A stretch of 64,000 nucleotides of DNA from CAVQFO01 sp963711725 (GCA_963711725.1 CAVQFO010000020.1:62001-126000); one strand, 5' to 3'. Positions 17,575 to 26,398 are shown, numbered from the stretch's first letter. The notes: a model not told the origin generated them from the sequence alone. Translations and numbers: made by a program.

Positions 17575-18561
17575 TCAGGTCTGTTTGGTCATCCGGGTAG
17601 GCGCGGCATCGCTGGCGGGAGGATCCGCTGCGACCGTGCCCGCATACGCTCGCCGGAGGCGTTGGGCCAGGTCCACCACCGTTTCCGGCCGGATACTGCC
17701 GATCGGCGCCAGACTGACGGCCAGGCGTTGGGTCGGGCCGACCCGGTTTCGCAGTTCTTCCCAAACCTGGGCGATCCGCGCCAGCGAGCGGGATTCGGTG
17801 TCCCGGGGGTCCGCGCACAGCCACTGCTCCAGATCCTCCGGCAGGCGCACACCCAACCAACGAAGAAAGCAGATGTTCCGCTCATTGCGCACCGGCGCGA
17901 ACGAAACCAGGAGCGGGGGCAGCGCCTGCTTCGCCGATTCGCGTTCCGCCCGCTCCACCAGGGCGACGATATCGTCCGCCTGGTAACACACCTGGGTCGT
18001 GAAGAAATCCGCGCCGGCTTCCCGCTTCCGCGCCAGCCGGCCGGGTTCCCCCGCCCGATGAGGGATGCAGATGTTGCCGATGAGCAGATCATGGTCGGGG
18101 ATGACTTCCCGGAGCAGTTCATTGGCCCGCACCACCCCCGGCCCGGGATAGCGGCGGCGACTGTCGTCGCCGCCCACCAGCACGAAGCGGCTGACCCCGT
18201 AATCGCCGTGGGTGCGCCGAAACCATTCCGCCTGGACCGGCTCAGGTTCATGGACCACCACGCGATTGACGATGCACTCCAGCCCGGCTCGTCGCCGGAT
18301 TTCCAGTGCCAGTTCGCGAGGTTCGAAGCGCGGTTCGAACGGTGTGCGACGCCGGCCCCGGGGGTCGCGCCCCTGTTCTTCATGGATCTCCGGGATATTG
18401 ACGGCGTCCAGCCCGACGGCTTCGTCAATGGCCGCCGCTTCCTCCGCCCGCGCCGCGAGCGCGGCCCGGCCGGCCCGAAGCGGCGGTGGCACCAGTTCCA
18501 ATACCAACGGCGGCGGTCCGTCGCTTACCCGGACTGCACGGAAATGCTGCGGCGCTGTCAT
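17575..18561 (-). CDS. Methylenetetrahydrofolate reductase (MetF)-like protein
   Basis: A 328-residue protein with the MTHFR-type barrel pattern. VLELVPP near the N-terminus corresponds to the family E-x-x-PP active-site segment. FVLVGGDDSRRRYPGPG, IGNICIPHR, KREAGADFFTTQVCYQADDI and a LVSFAPV strand follow the order of MetF blocks (GD, HPE, K-AGADF-ITQ). It is divergent from canonical MetF and longer at the C-terminus. It may act in one-carbon metabolism on another folate-like substrate. It is convergent with the acyl-CoA dehydrogenase and ends 30 bases from it. No other methionine genes are near. Confidence 0.75.
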   Translation of the reverse strand: MTAPQHFRAVRVSDGPPPLVLELVPPPLRAGRAALAARAEEAAAIDEAVGLDAVNIPEIHEEQGRDPRGRRRTPFEPRFEPRELALEIRRRAGLECIVNRVVVHEPEPVQAEWFRRTHGDYGVSRFVLVGGDDSRRRYPGPGVVRANELLREVIPDHDLLIGNICIPHRAGEPGRLARKREAGADFFTTQVCYQADDIVALVERAERESAKQALPPLLVSFAPVRNERNICFLRWLGVRLPEDLEQWLCADPRDTESRSLARIAQVWEELRNRVGPTQRLAVSLAPIGSIRPETVVDLAQRLRRAYAGTVAADPPASDAAPTRMTKQT

Positions 18562-18657
18562 GCCCGGCGGCTCCCTCGTGTCACTTGTCCTATTCCTACC
18601 TTGGGTCGACCCGGCGGCTCTCAAGCGGGTGCCCCGTCGCGCCTCAGCACGTACACT

Positions 18658-18925
18658 AGTGTACTGCGTCGCGATTCCTGGCCCTTTCAGAGCCTCCCAC
18701 AAGCGTCGGATCAAGGCGCAGGGCGCAGGCAATGGCCGGCGCCCTTGGCAAGGCCGGCAACGCCGAGCTGGCGCTTGTGGGAGGCTCCCTTCGGGCGCGC
18801 CGCTATCGGGCAATCTGCGGTGTTGCGCGGACTTGAAAGGGAATGACCCTTCCGGCGTCCGCGCGCCTGGCACCTGACCCGATAACGGCGCGCTGAAAGG
18901 GCCAGGAATTGCGACGCAGTACACT
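18658..18925. mobile_element. MITE-like element with 33-bp terminal inverted repeats
   Basis: A 268-base non-coding element. The left end (18658-18690, starting AGTGTACTGCGTCGC) and the complement of the right end (18893-18925) match over 33 bases with one mismatch. Inside are two further hairpins side by side: arms AGCCTCCCACAAGCG (18691) with CGCTTGTGGGAGGCT (to 18786), and CGCCGCTATCGGG with CCCGATAACGGCG adjacent to the right end. There is no transposase frame. The right end is 38 bases from the ridA start, so the ridA-recG promoter probably lies within or beside it. No clear target duplication is visible. Confidence 0.8.
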
Positions 18926-18963
18926 TGTGGCTTCCTTAGGCTTCATCTCAAATGGAGATTTTG

Positions 18964-19350
18964 ATGAAACGCGAGATCGTCCGGACCGAAAAGGCGCCCG
19001 CCGCCATCGGAACGTATTCCCAGGCCGTGAAAGTCGGCGACACGGTTTATCTCTCGGGCCAGATCCCGCTGGTTCCGGAGACCATGGAGTTGGTCGGGGG
19101 CGGCGTGGAAGCCCAGATCAGGCGGGTGTTTGATAATCTGGCCGCCGTCTGTGAGGCCGCCGGCGGATCGTTGGCCGACATCGTTAAGCTCAATATCTAT
19201 CTCACGGATTTGGGCAACTTCGCCAAGGTCAACGAAATCATGGCTGAATACCTGAGCGAACCGTATCCGGCCCGGGCGGCCGTAGGTGTTGCCAGCCTGC
19301 CGAAGGGCGCGGGCGTGGAGATGGAAGCAGTCGTGGTGCTGGGAAGCTGA
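18964..19350 (+). CDS. ridA: RidA family reactive-intermediate deaminase
   Basis: A 128-residue YjgF/RidA protein that hydrolyses reactive enamine/imine intermediates released by PLP enzymes such as threonine dehydratase. It has GTYSQAVKVGDTVYLSGQIPL, GSLADIVKLNIYLTD and the catalytic-arginine block PARAAVGVASLPKGAGVEMEA. The ATG at 18964 is preferred because GGAG lies 7 bases upstream; an earlier ATG at 18952 would add four residues. recG starts 10 bases after the stop, the familiar ridA-recG pair. Confidence 0.95.
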   Translation: MKREIVRTEKAPAAIGTYSQAVKVGDTVYLSGQIPLVPETMELVGGGVEAQIRRVFDNLAAVCEAAGGSLADIVKLNIYLTDLGNFAKVNEIMAEYLSEPYPARAAVGVASLPKGAGVEMEAVVVLGS

Positions 19351-19360
19351 GACTCGCGGC

Positions 19361-21445
19361 ATGACGCAGGGGGGAGCCCTCGCCGGACCCGTCTCCAACC
19401 TTGCGGGGGCGGGGCCGAGCATCGCCGCGCGGCTGGAGAAGATTGGTCTGAGCCGGGTGGCTGACCTCGTCTTCCATTTGCCACTGCGGTATGAGGATCG
19501 CACCCGGGTCGTGCCAATGGGCGGCCTGCGTCCCGGCGACCGTGTGCTGGTGCAGGGCACCGTGCAACTTGCCGAAGTTGCGGCGGGGCGTCGGCGGCGC
19601 CTGGTGGCTCGCATCAGTGATGGGACCGGCAGCCTCACTCTGCAGTTCTTCCACTTCTACCCCAATCAGGTGCGCAGCCTTCGAGCCGGCACGGTGATCC
19701 GGTGTTTCGGCGAGGCCCGCCGTGGCGCAGTGGGGCTGCAGATGGTCCATCCGGAGTACAGCGTGGTGGGCGCCGATGAACCGCCGGAAGAAGAGGGCAC
19801 GCTGACCCCGATCTATCCGGCAACCGAGGGGGTGAACCAGCCGGTGCTGCGCCGCTTGGTGGAACAGGCCCTGGCCTTCGCCTCGGAGGAACTGGAGGAT
19901 CTGCTGCCGGCGGAATGGGCCGCGCAATTGAAGTTGCCGGGGCTCTGGGAGTCGCTGTGCTTTGTTCACAGCCCTCCGGCCGGCACCGCCCTGGAACTGC
20001 TGGAGAGCAGGGCACATCCCGCCTTCGAGAGACTGGCCTTCGAGGAACTGCTGGCCCATCACCTGAGCCTGCGCCGTGCCCGCCAACGAGTGCAGCAGGA
20101 CCAGCGGGCGCCGATCCTGCGGGGCAACGGACGTCTGATTCAGGGGTTCCGCCAAGGGCTGCCCTTCTCGCTCACCGATGCCCAGGAGCGCGTGGATGTG
20201 GAGGTGGGCAGGGATATGGCGAGTCATCGTCCCATGTTGCGGCTGGTGCAGGGCGATGTGGGCTCGGGCAAGACCGTGGTGGCCGCGCTGGCGGTGTTGC
20301 GCGCCGTGGAAAGCGGAATGCAGGCCGCCGTGATGGCCCCTACGGAGCTGCTGGCGGAGCAGCACTACCGAAACTTCGCGGCGTGGCTGGAGCCGCTCGG
20401 GGTGCCGGTGGCATGGCTCAGCGGCCGGCGCGGCGCGGCGGCGCGCCGGGGTGCGCTGCAGGCGCTGGAAAGCGGAGAGGCCGCCGTGGCCGTGGGCACC
20501 CACGCGCTGTTTCAGGGCGAGGTGCAGTTTCATCGGTTGGGCCTGGTGATCGTGGACGAGCAGCACCGTTTCGGCGTCCATCAGCGCCTGGCGCTCAAGG
20601 AAAAGGGCCACCGGCAGGCGGCCCAGCCTCATCAGCTCATCATGACAGCCACCCCCATCCCCCGCACCCTGGCCATGACGGCCTATGCCGATCTGGATGT
20701 TTCGGTGATCGACGAACTGCCCCCCGGGCGGACGCCGGTGAAGACCGTGGCGGTTCCCGCCAGCCGTCGGGCGGAGGTGATCGAGGGCGTGGAGAAGGCC
20801 TGTCGCGAGGGCAGCCAGGCCTACTGGGTCTGCACGCTGATCGAGGAGTCGGATGCCCTGCAGGCCGAGGCCGCGGAGGACACGGCTCAGCGGTTGGAGC
20901 AGGCGCTGCCCGATGTGCGCGTGGGTCTGGTACATGGCCGGATGAAGGCCGCCGACAAGGAGGCGGTCATGCAGGCTTTTTCCTCCGGCGAGCTGGACCT
21001 GCTGGTGGCCACCACCGTGATCGAGGTGGGCGTGGACGTGCCCAACGCCAGCCTGATGATCATCGAGAATGCCGAGCGCCTGGGGCTTGCCCAGTTGCAC
21101 CAGCTTCGCGGCCGTGTGGGGCGCGGCAGCACGGCCAGCAGTTGTGTGCTGCTATATCAGGCGCCGTTGTCCGATACCGCGCGCGCCCGCTTGGGCGTGC
21201 TGCGCGACAGTAGCGATGGCTTCGAAATCGCCCGCCGGGATCTGGAATTGCGCGGGCCGGGAGAGTTGCTGGGTACCCGCCAGACCGGGGCCATGCATTT
21301 GCGTATCGCCGATCTGACCCGTGACGGCGCCTTGATTCCCCGTGTCCAGAAGGCGGCCGAAAACCTGTTGGCTGAAGCGCCCGAGGCGGCAGATCGGTTG
21401 ATCGACCGGTGGGTGGGGGAGGGAGAACGGTACAGCCAGGTGTGA
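19361..21445 (+). CDS. recG: ATP-dependent DNA helicase RecG
   Basis: A 694-residue branch-migration helicase that processes stalled forks, R-loops and D-loops. An N-terminal wedge/OB domain comes first (HLPLRYEDRTRVV and following). The helicase core shows Walker A GDVGSGKTVVAA near residue 303, DEQHRFGVHQR as motif II, TATPIPRTLAMT as motif III, and VGRGSTASSCVLLY in the second RecA-like domain. The ATG at 19361 gives the normal family N-terminus; the in-frame extension into ridA is not needed. Confidence 0.97.
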   Translation: MTQGGALAGPVSNLAGAGPSIAARLEKIGLSRVADLVFHLPLRYEDRTRVVPMGGLRPGDRVLVQGTVQLAEVAAGRRRRLVARISDGTGSLTLQFFHFYPNQVRSLRAGTVIRCFGEARRGAVGLQMVHPEYSVVGADEPPEEEGTLTPIYPATEGVNQPVLRRLVEQALAFASEELEDLLPAEWAAQLKLPGLWESLCFVHSPPAGTALELLESRAHPAFERLAFEELLAHHLSLRRARQRVQQDQRAPILRGNGRLIQGFRQGLPFSLTDAQERVDVEVGRDMASHRPMLRLVQGDVGSGKTVVAALAVLRAVESGMQAAVMAPTELLAEQHYRNFAAWLEPLGVPVAWLSGRRGAAARRGALQALESGEAAVAVGTHALFQGEVQFHRLGLVIVDEQHRFGVHQRLALKEKGHRQAAQPHQLIMTATPIPRTLAMTAYADLDVSVIDELPPGRTPVKTVAVPASRRAEVIEGVEKACREGSQAYWVCTLIEESDALQAEAAEDTAQRLEQALPDVRVGLVHGRMKAADKEAVMQAFSSGELDLLVATTVIEVGVDVPNASLMIIENAERLGLAQLHQLRGRVGRGSTASSCVLLYQAPLSDTARARLGVLRDSSDGFEIARRDLELRGPGELLGTRQTGAMHLRIADLTRDGALIPRVQKAAENLLAEAPEAADRLIDRWVGEGERYSQV

Positions 21446-21470
21446 ACCGGGACAGAGGGGAGAGGGTTTA

Positions 21471-21666
21471 ACCACAGAGGCACACGAGGCACAGAGTAGA
21501 TCTCAATCTGTTGTCGGATTGCGTCGGCATTGCTAATCCAGGCTGCAAGATATTTCTTGTCGTTCTTCTCTGTGTTCTCTGTGCCTCCGTGGTGGGCCCT
21601 TCTTGCGACCCGCCATCTGATGCCCCTGCCCAGGAACCGTTCGCGGCGATGAGCGCCGCTCCTACT
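21471..21666. repeat. Dispersed repeat: CACAGAGGCAC palindrome plus GCGGCGATGAGCGCC arm
   Basis: ACCACAGAGGCACACGAGGC (from 21471, 26 bases) faces CTCTGTGTTCTCTGTGCCTC (21568-21593), an imperfect long hairpin of a type seen in many proteobacterial genomes. A single GTTCGCGGCGATGAGCGCCG arm (21639-21666) follows and belongs to the family found at 13804 and 37041. It fills the recG-ubiC gap. Confidence 0.7.
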
Positions 21667-21728
21667 GATATGGTTTCTCCGACATGCGATAATGCGCCCC
21701 GTTTTCGATCCCACGGCGGGGAGGTGTC

Positions 21729-22289
21729 TTGAAGCGGCTTGCGACATGTCGATGGCGGATGCGGGGACAGCGGTTCGACCGACCGTTGCCTTCATGGCTC
21801 CGGTACTGGGTGGATCAAACCGCCTCCCTGACGGCCCGGATCAAGGGCCATTGCCGCGGCGGATTCAGCGTGCAGGTGGTGGGCGAGGGCTGGCAGCGGC
21901 CCACGCTGGATGAAGCCCGCCGGCTGAACATGGCGCCGGACCAGTACGGTTGGGTGCGCGAGGTGCTGCTGCTGTGCCGCGGGCGTCGCTGGGTCTTTGC
22001 CCGCACCGTCATGCCTCACACATCGCTGCATCGCGCCAACAGGGAACTGCTGATGCTGGGCAACCGGCCCTTGGGTAGTCTGCTGTTTTCCGGGCCGCGG
22101 GCGGATCGAGAGCCGGTGGAGGCGGCCAGCCTGCGGGATTGCGCCTGGCTGCGCCGGCGCGTGGAGGCGGCCACGGGCCTGGAGGGGACGGAAACGCTCT
22201 GGGCGCGCCGTGTGGTCCACTATGTCCGAGGCCGACCTATCCTGGTGGCCGAGGTCTTTCTGCCCGAGATCGCCGATGTCGCTCAATAA
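21729..22289 (+). CDS. ubiC: Chorismate lyase
   Basis: A 186-residue protein matching UbiC, which releases pyruvate from chorismate to give 4-hydroxybenzoate, the first step of ubiquinone synthesis. Family blocks visible are RLNMAPDQYGWVREVLLLCR, FARTVMPHTSL, LLMLGNRPLGSLLF, LWARRVVHYVRGRPILVAEVFLP. The start is TTG in the ATG-less stretch at 21729, after a GGGAGGTG site. Its 3' end overlaps ubiA by 14 bases, indicating translational coupling. Confidence 0.92.
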   Translation: MKRLATCRWRMRGQRFDRPLPSWLRYWVDQTASLTARIKGHCRGGFSVQVVGEGWQRPTLDEARRLNMAPDQYGWVREVLLLCRGRRWVFARTVMPHTSLHRANRELLMLGNRPLGSLLFSGPRADREPVEAASLRDCAWLRRRVEAATGLEGTETLWARRVVHYVRGRPILVAEVFLPEIADVAQ

Positions 22290-23154
22290 GAAGATGATCC
22301 AGGATCGATTGGTTCAGTATGCCCGACTGGCCCGGCTGAACCGCCCCATCGGAAATTTCCTGCTGTTGTGGCCCATGCTCTGGGGGCTGTGGATTGCCGC
22401 CAAAGGTGTACCGGATCCGCTGGTGTTGGTGGTGTTCGTGTTGGGCGTACTGGTGATGCGCGCGGCCGGATGCGTGATCAACGATTACGCCGATCGAAAC
22501 ATCGACGGCCACGTCAAACGGACCACCGGCAGACCCATGGCCCAGGGGCGGGTGAGCGAAAAGGAGGCGCTGCTGCTATTCGTGGGGCTGTGCCTGGTGG
22601 CCTTTGGGCTGGTGCTGCTCATGAACCCGCTGACCATCCGCATGTCGTTCGTGGGCGTGGCGCTGGCCGGCACCTATCCGTTCTCCAAACGTTTTCATCA
22701 TCTGCCTCAAGTTCATCTGGGGGCTGCCTTCGGCTGGGCGGTGCCCATGGCTTTCACGGCGCAAATGGGTACGGTGCCGCCGGTGGGATGGCTGGTGTTC
22801 ATCGCGGCGGTGGTGTGGGCGACGATCTATGACACCCAATACGCCATGGTGGATCGGGACGACGATCTGCGGATCGGCGTGAAATCCACGGCCATCCTCT
22901 TCGGCGAAGCCGATCGCTTGATCGTCGGTATTCTGCAGGTGTTGATGATCATCGCTCTGATCCTGATCGGGCAACGGGCCCACCTGGGGTGGATCTATTA
23001 CGGATCGTTGGTGCCGGCGACAGCCCTGTTCGTCTACCAGCAATATCTGATGCGGAACAGGGGCCGGGAAGACTGTTTCAAGGCCTTTCTGAACAACAAC
23101 TGGTTCGGCGGAGTGGTCTTTTTAGGGGTGGTGCTGCACTACGCCACGGCCTGA
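22276..23154 (+). CDS. ubiA: 4-hydroxybenzoate polyprenyltransferase
   Basis: A 292-residue membrane prenyltransferase that attaches the polyprenyl tail to 4-hydroxybenzoate in ubiquinone synthesis. The two aspartate-rich motifs are intact: NDYADRNIDGHVKRTTGRP near residue 72 and DTQYAMVDRDDD near residue 185. Several transmembrane helices are evident. The ATG at 22276 lies inside the 3' end of ubiC and matches the family N-terminus. Coupled ubiC-ubiA is the classical arrangement. Confidence 0.96.
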   Translation: MSLNKKMIQDRLVQYARLARLNRPIGNFLLLWPMLWGLWIAAKGVPDPLVLVVFVLGVLVMRAAGCVINDYADRNIDGHVKRTTGRPMAQGRVSEKEALLLFVGLCLVAFGLVLLMNPLTIRMSFVGVALAGTYPFSKRFHHLPQVHLGAAFGWAVPMAFTAQMGTVPPVGWLVFIAAVVWATIYDTQYAMVDRDDDLRIGVKSTAILFGEADRLIVGILQVLMIIALILIGQRAHLGWIYYGSLVPATALFVYQQYLMRNRGREDCFKAFLNNNWFGGVVFLGVVLHYATA

Positions 23155-23188
23155 TGCGGCGTCCGTCACAAACGAGAACGATTCGTTA

Positions 23189-23218
23189 TTGACAATCAAT
23201 CGCATTTGCATTTACGCT
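23189..23218 (+). promoter_or_regulatory. Probable Fur-type box overlapping a -35 element upstream of bfd
   Basis: TGACAATCAATCGCA at 23190-23204 matches about 10 of 14 positions of the Fur 7-1-7 consensus. It overlaps a perfect -35 hexamer TTGACA (23189-23194), with a weak TACGCT about 18 bases later. The bfd ATG is at 23248. Placement over the promoter of an iron-mobilising gene fits repression when iron is abundant. The match is imperfect, so this is a suggestion. Confidence 0.4.
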
Positions 23219-23247
23219 GCTTTCATTGATTCATGAGGGCGGTGTCG

Positions 23248-23463
23248 ATGTACGTTTGTGTCTGTAAGGCGGTGAATGAGCGCCGGATCAAGGAAGCCGT
23301 CGCGGAGGGTGCGCGTTCCATGCGTGAGTTGCGTGCCCAGCTTGGGGTGTGCAGCTGCTGCGGCAAATGCGGCCGCCATGCCCGGGAAGTCCTGGAGACC
23401 GCCTGCGAGGAAATCCGCGGCGCCCTGGAAGTCACCATCCTGCCCACCGGCCAGGCCGCCTGA
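23248..23463 (+). CDS. bfd: Bacterioferritin-associated ferredoxin
   Basis: A 71-residue 2Fe-2S protein that reduces the mineral core of bacterioferritin to release iron. The cysteine pattern is clear: CVC at residues 4-6 and CSCCGKC near residues 35-41, the BFD-like fold. The ATG at 23248 gives MYVCVCKAV, the usual start; an in-frame ATG at 23233 would add five residues. It is upstream of bacterioferritin on the same strand, separated by a dispersed repeat. Confidence 0.93.
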   Translation: MYVCVCKAVNERRIKEAVAEGARSMRELRAQLGVCSCCGKCGRHAREVLETACEEIRGALEVTILPTGQAA

Positions 23464-23477
23464 ATCCAGCATCTTGC

Positions 23478-23651
23478 GTAGGAGCGGTCGTGCCGACCGC
23501 GAATGATCCAGCGTTGTCAGAAGAGCACGAAGGACACGAAGGCCCACGAAGCTGTTCACTTGGCTAAAGCCATGACTGCCCGAAAAGCTTCGTGTTTCTC
23601 TTCGTGACCTGAAGCGTAATTGCGATTCGCGGTCGGCACGACCGCTCCTAC
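23478..23651. repeat. Dispersed inverted-repeat element, copy with perfect 27-bp arms
   Basis: The ends are exact inverse complements over 27 bases: GTAGGAGCGGTCGTGCCGAC...GAAT (23478-23504) and ATTCGCGGTCGGCACGACCG...CTAC (23625-23651). Inside, AAGAGCACGAAGGACACGAA faces GCTTCGTG...CTCTTCGTGACC. This is the cleanest copy of the family scattered through the window, and it separates bfd from bfr. Confidence 0.8.
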
Positions 23652-23740
23652 GGTCGATTTTACTGCAGTGCCCCCTTTGGACTCCCGCGTTCCGGCATTA
23701 GACTGGTCCCATCTTCACGACAGGGACCAAGGAGACGGCA

Positions 23741-24239
23741 ATGAAGGGCGATACCAAGGTTATCGAGTACCTAAACAAGGCGCTGTACAACGAGCTCACC
23801 GCGATCAATCAGTATTTCCTTCATGCACGGATGCTCAAGAACTGGGGCCTCACCCGGCTTGGCCGACAAGGAATACGAGGAATCCATCGACGAGATGAAG
23901 CATGCGGATAGGCTCATTGAGCGGATTCTGTTTCTGGAAGGGCTGCCCAATCTGCAGGACCTGGGCAAGCTGATGCTGGGTGAGCACGTGCAGGAAATCC
24001 TGCAATGCGACCTTCGCGCCGAGCAGGAGGCCTGTCCGCTGTTGCGCGAGGCCATCGAGTACTGCGAGCAGAACAAGGACTACGTGAGTCGCGACCTGCT
24101 GCAGGACATCCTGGAGGACGAGGAAGAACACATCGACTGGCTGGAGACCCAGCTGGACCTCATCGAGCGGGTGGGCGATCAGAACTATTCCGCAGTCGCA
24201 GATGTAAAGGGCAGGCCGTGGTCGGTGATCAGACGGTGA
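23741..24239 (+). pseudogene. bfr: Bacterioferritin, interrupted by a +1 frameshift
   Basis: The first frame reads MKGDTKVIEYLNKALYNELT...FLHARMLKNWGLTRL, the canonical bacterioferritin N-terminus. It then loses the family sequence and stops. From base 23862 the +1 frame resumes with ADKEYEESIDEMKHADRLIE to a stop at 24239. One extra T in CGGCTTGGCC (23859-23860) explains this; without it the protein would be about 165 residues. Ferroxidase ligands E18, E51, H54 and E94 and heme-ligand Met52 equivalents appear across the two frames. The C-terminus (about the last 15 residues) differs from the family. Either a recent pseudogene or a sequencing error; the intact bfd next door favours a functional gene. 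Confidence 0.85.
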
Positions 24240-24606
24240 CGAAGCTCACTTTGCCGCCGTTTTCCCGGCGCTGGATGTAGTCGCGGACCATGGCTTCGCT
24301 CTCCCCCAGGAACTCCCGGAACTGCAGGCCGAGCCGAAAGGCCTGCTCCGGGCCCACGTAGTGGGTGAAGGCGACTCGGCAGCGGATGGTGGCCGTGGCC
24401 ACCGTGTCCTGCCAGGGCAGGGGGAGGCGGACTGTTACCGTGGCGTCGGGCTTGAAGTGCTCGGCGCACACCAGTCCGAGGCCGCCCGAGGAGATGTTGG
24501 TGGCTTTGGCGTCCAGCACTCGGCCGTCGGCGGTGCATAGAAGTGCGTGCCGGTCCATGTAGAGATGAAAGCGCTCATGTCGGCGCCGTTCCGCCCCGCT
24601 GTCCAC
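24229..24606 (-). CDS. PilZ domain protein (putative c-di-GMP receptor)
   Basis: A single-domain PilZ protein of about 125 residues. The c-di-GMP signature is visible as RRRHERF near the N-terminus and NISSGGLGL about 30 residues later, followed by the usual strands (VTVRLPLPW, TATIRCRVAF, FRLGLQFREF). No ATG is available in frame close to the domain. A GTG at 24606 with GGAG just upstream is the best start, though the frame is open to 24903. The 3' end overlaps the convergent bacterioferritin by 11 bases. Confidence 0.8.
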   Translation of the reverse strand: MDSGAERRRHERFHLYMDRHALLCTADGRVLDAKATNISSGGLGLVCAEHFKPDATVTVRLPLPWQDTVATATIRCRVAFTHYVGPEQAFRLGLQFREFLGESEAMVRDYIQRRENGGKVSFVTV

Positions 24607-24701
24607 TGCTCCATAGTCCTCCCGACGAAGTGCCCGCGCCTCGCTGGCCTTTCGAGAACAAGATACTGCCGGAGACTTACGAAGGGCGGGACGCCGCTCA
24701 C

Positions 24702-24728
24702 AAAAAGGCCGCCCTGAAGGCGGCCTTT
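24702..24728 (-). terminator. Rho-independent terminator of the peroxiredoxin gene
   Basis: The stem AAAGGCCGCC / GGCGGCCTTT with a five-base loop is followed on the minus strand by a T-run (five A's on the plus strand at 24702-24706). It lies 24 bases past the peroxiredoxin stop. Confidence 0.85.
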
Positions 24729-24751
24729 CTCGATCTGCGATATGGCGGCGC

Positions 24752-25357
<606 letters not shown>

Positions 25358-25595
25358 CGAAATCCTCCGTTGATCAAATGAATAAAACGATGCCGGCCGC
25401 CCCGGGTGGGGCGGGCCTGTTTGGAAGCATTCCAAATTATACGCGTGGAGGCGTGTGTCGAGAACCGGCCAAGTTAGTGGAATCACAGAGGCGCAGCGGG
25501 CATGGAAACCACTCAGGTCCTGTCCGATTGGCGGAAGTCCCGGTGCGCTACCCGACCTGGCGGCCCAATATCATTCAGCACAATGACTTTTGTGG

Positions 25596-25680
25596 TCTCG
25601 CCAAGGCGCCGAGAACGCCAAGAGATACCGAAGTGGATTTCATGGGTTCCTTGGCGTTGTCGGCCGGCGCCTTGGCGAGA
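25596..25680. repeat. CGCCAAGGCGCC-type inverted repeat
   Basis: TCTCGCCAAGGCGCC (25596-25610) is the exact inverse complement of GGCGCCTTGGCGAGA (25666-25680). Inside these arms AACGCCAAG faces CTTGGCGTT. It lies in the 430-base gap between the peroxiredoxin and the DUF3501 gene; I see no gene in the rest of that gap. Confidence 0.7.
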
Positions 25681-25788
25681 GGCCTTCCGTTCCCCTCTCC
25701 GCTGCGGAGCCCTTGGAAAGCGGCGGGCGCATTGAACTCCATCAATCTAAGTCGGTGCACATGCCCCCGGCCATTCGGGGCGACTTAC

Positions 25789-26385
25789 TTACTCATCCAC
25801 AGGGTCGAAGTCCAGCGCCAGCGCCGCGCGTACCCGTTCCGGCATGACCGCCATGTGGGCGTATTCTTGATGGCCGATTCCCAACACCACCTCGGTGTCG
25901 GGATCGCGGAAGCGCCGGATCTGTTCCGGTTGGAAAGGGAAGTGGATGAATTGGACCGACGAGGCCTTGCCCTCGGCGGTGCTGCGGTCCATGTCAGCTT
26001 CAGGAACGCCGTGGATCTCCTCGCCGTCCAGACGTATGAACGAGGTCTCTTCCACGCCCCCCAGGGTGCCCAGGATGCGCTGCCGTCGATCCCGGTCCGG
26101 GATCTCGAACATCAGCGTAGCCACCAGTTCCCGGCCCTTGGGTATCAGGGGGTTGTAGGCCGCCAACTCGTCGTCGATCTGTTCCTGGCCGCCCCGCTCG
26201 ACGAACAGCATTTCGTGAACCTGGCGCCACATGGTGTCGTAGTTCTCGAAATAGAAGGTGGCGTGAGGGCCTACCTCAAGCCGGCGGTTGCGCTTCAGCG
26301 TGGTGATTTCGGTGCGTTTTTCGGCGCGGATCCTGCCGTATTCGTCCATGGAGAGGATGTCGTCGGGGGTGATTTCGTGTTTCAT
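25789..26385 (-). CDS. DUF3501 family protein
   Basis: A 198-residue cytoplasmic protein of the DUF3501 family, recognised by the N-terminal ITPDDILSMDEYGRIRAEKR and the FYFENYDTMWRQVHEML segment. Function is unknown. The family is regularly encoded with a GlpC-like Fe-S protein and rubrerythrin, as here: the Fe-S gene ends 13 bases upstream. The triad suggests a role in peroxide handling or in feeding electrons to rubrerythrin (inference). Confidence 0.88.
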   Translation of the reverse strand: MKHEITPDDILSMDEYGRIRAEKRTEITTLKRNRRLEVGPHATFYFENYDTMWRQVHEMLFVERGGQEQIDDELAAYNPLIPKGRELVATLMFEIPDRDRRQRILGTLGGVEETSFIRLDGEEIHGVPEADMDRSTAEGKASSVQFIHFPFQPEQIRRFRDPDTEVVLGIGHQEYAHMAVMPERVRAALALDFDPVDE

Positions 26386-26398
26386 GACGGAAATCCCT

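Noticed and set aside
23823..24239. Separate gene starting MHGCSRTGAS
   Set aside because: It is the continuation of bacterioferritin after the frameshift; the first ten residues are out-of-frame sequence.
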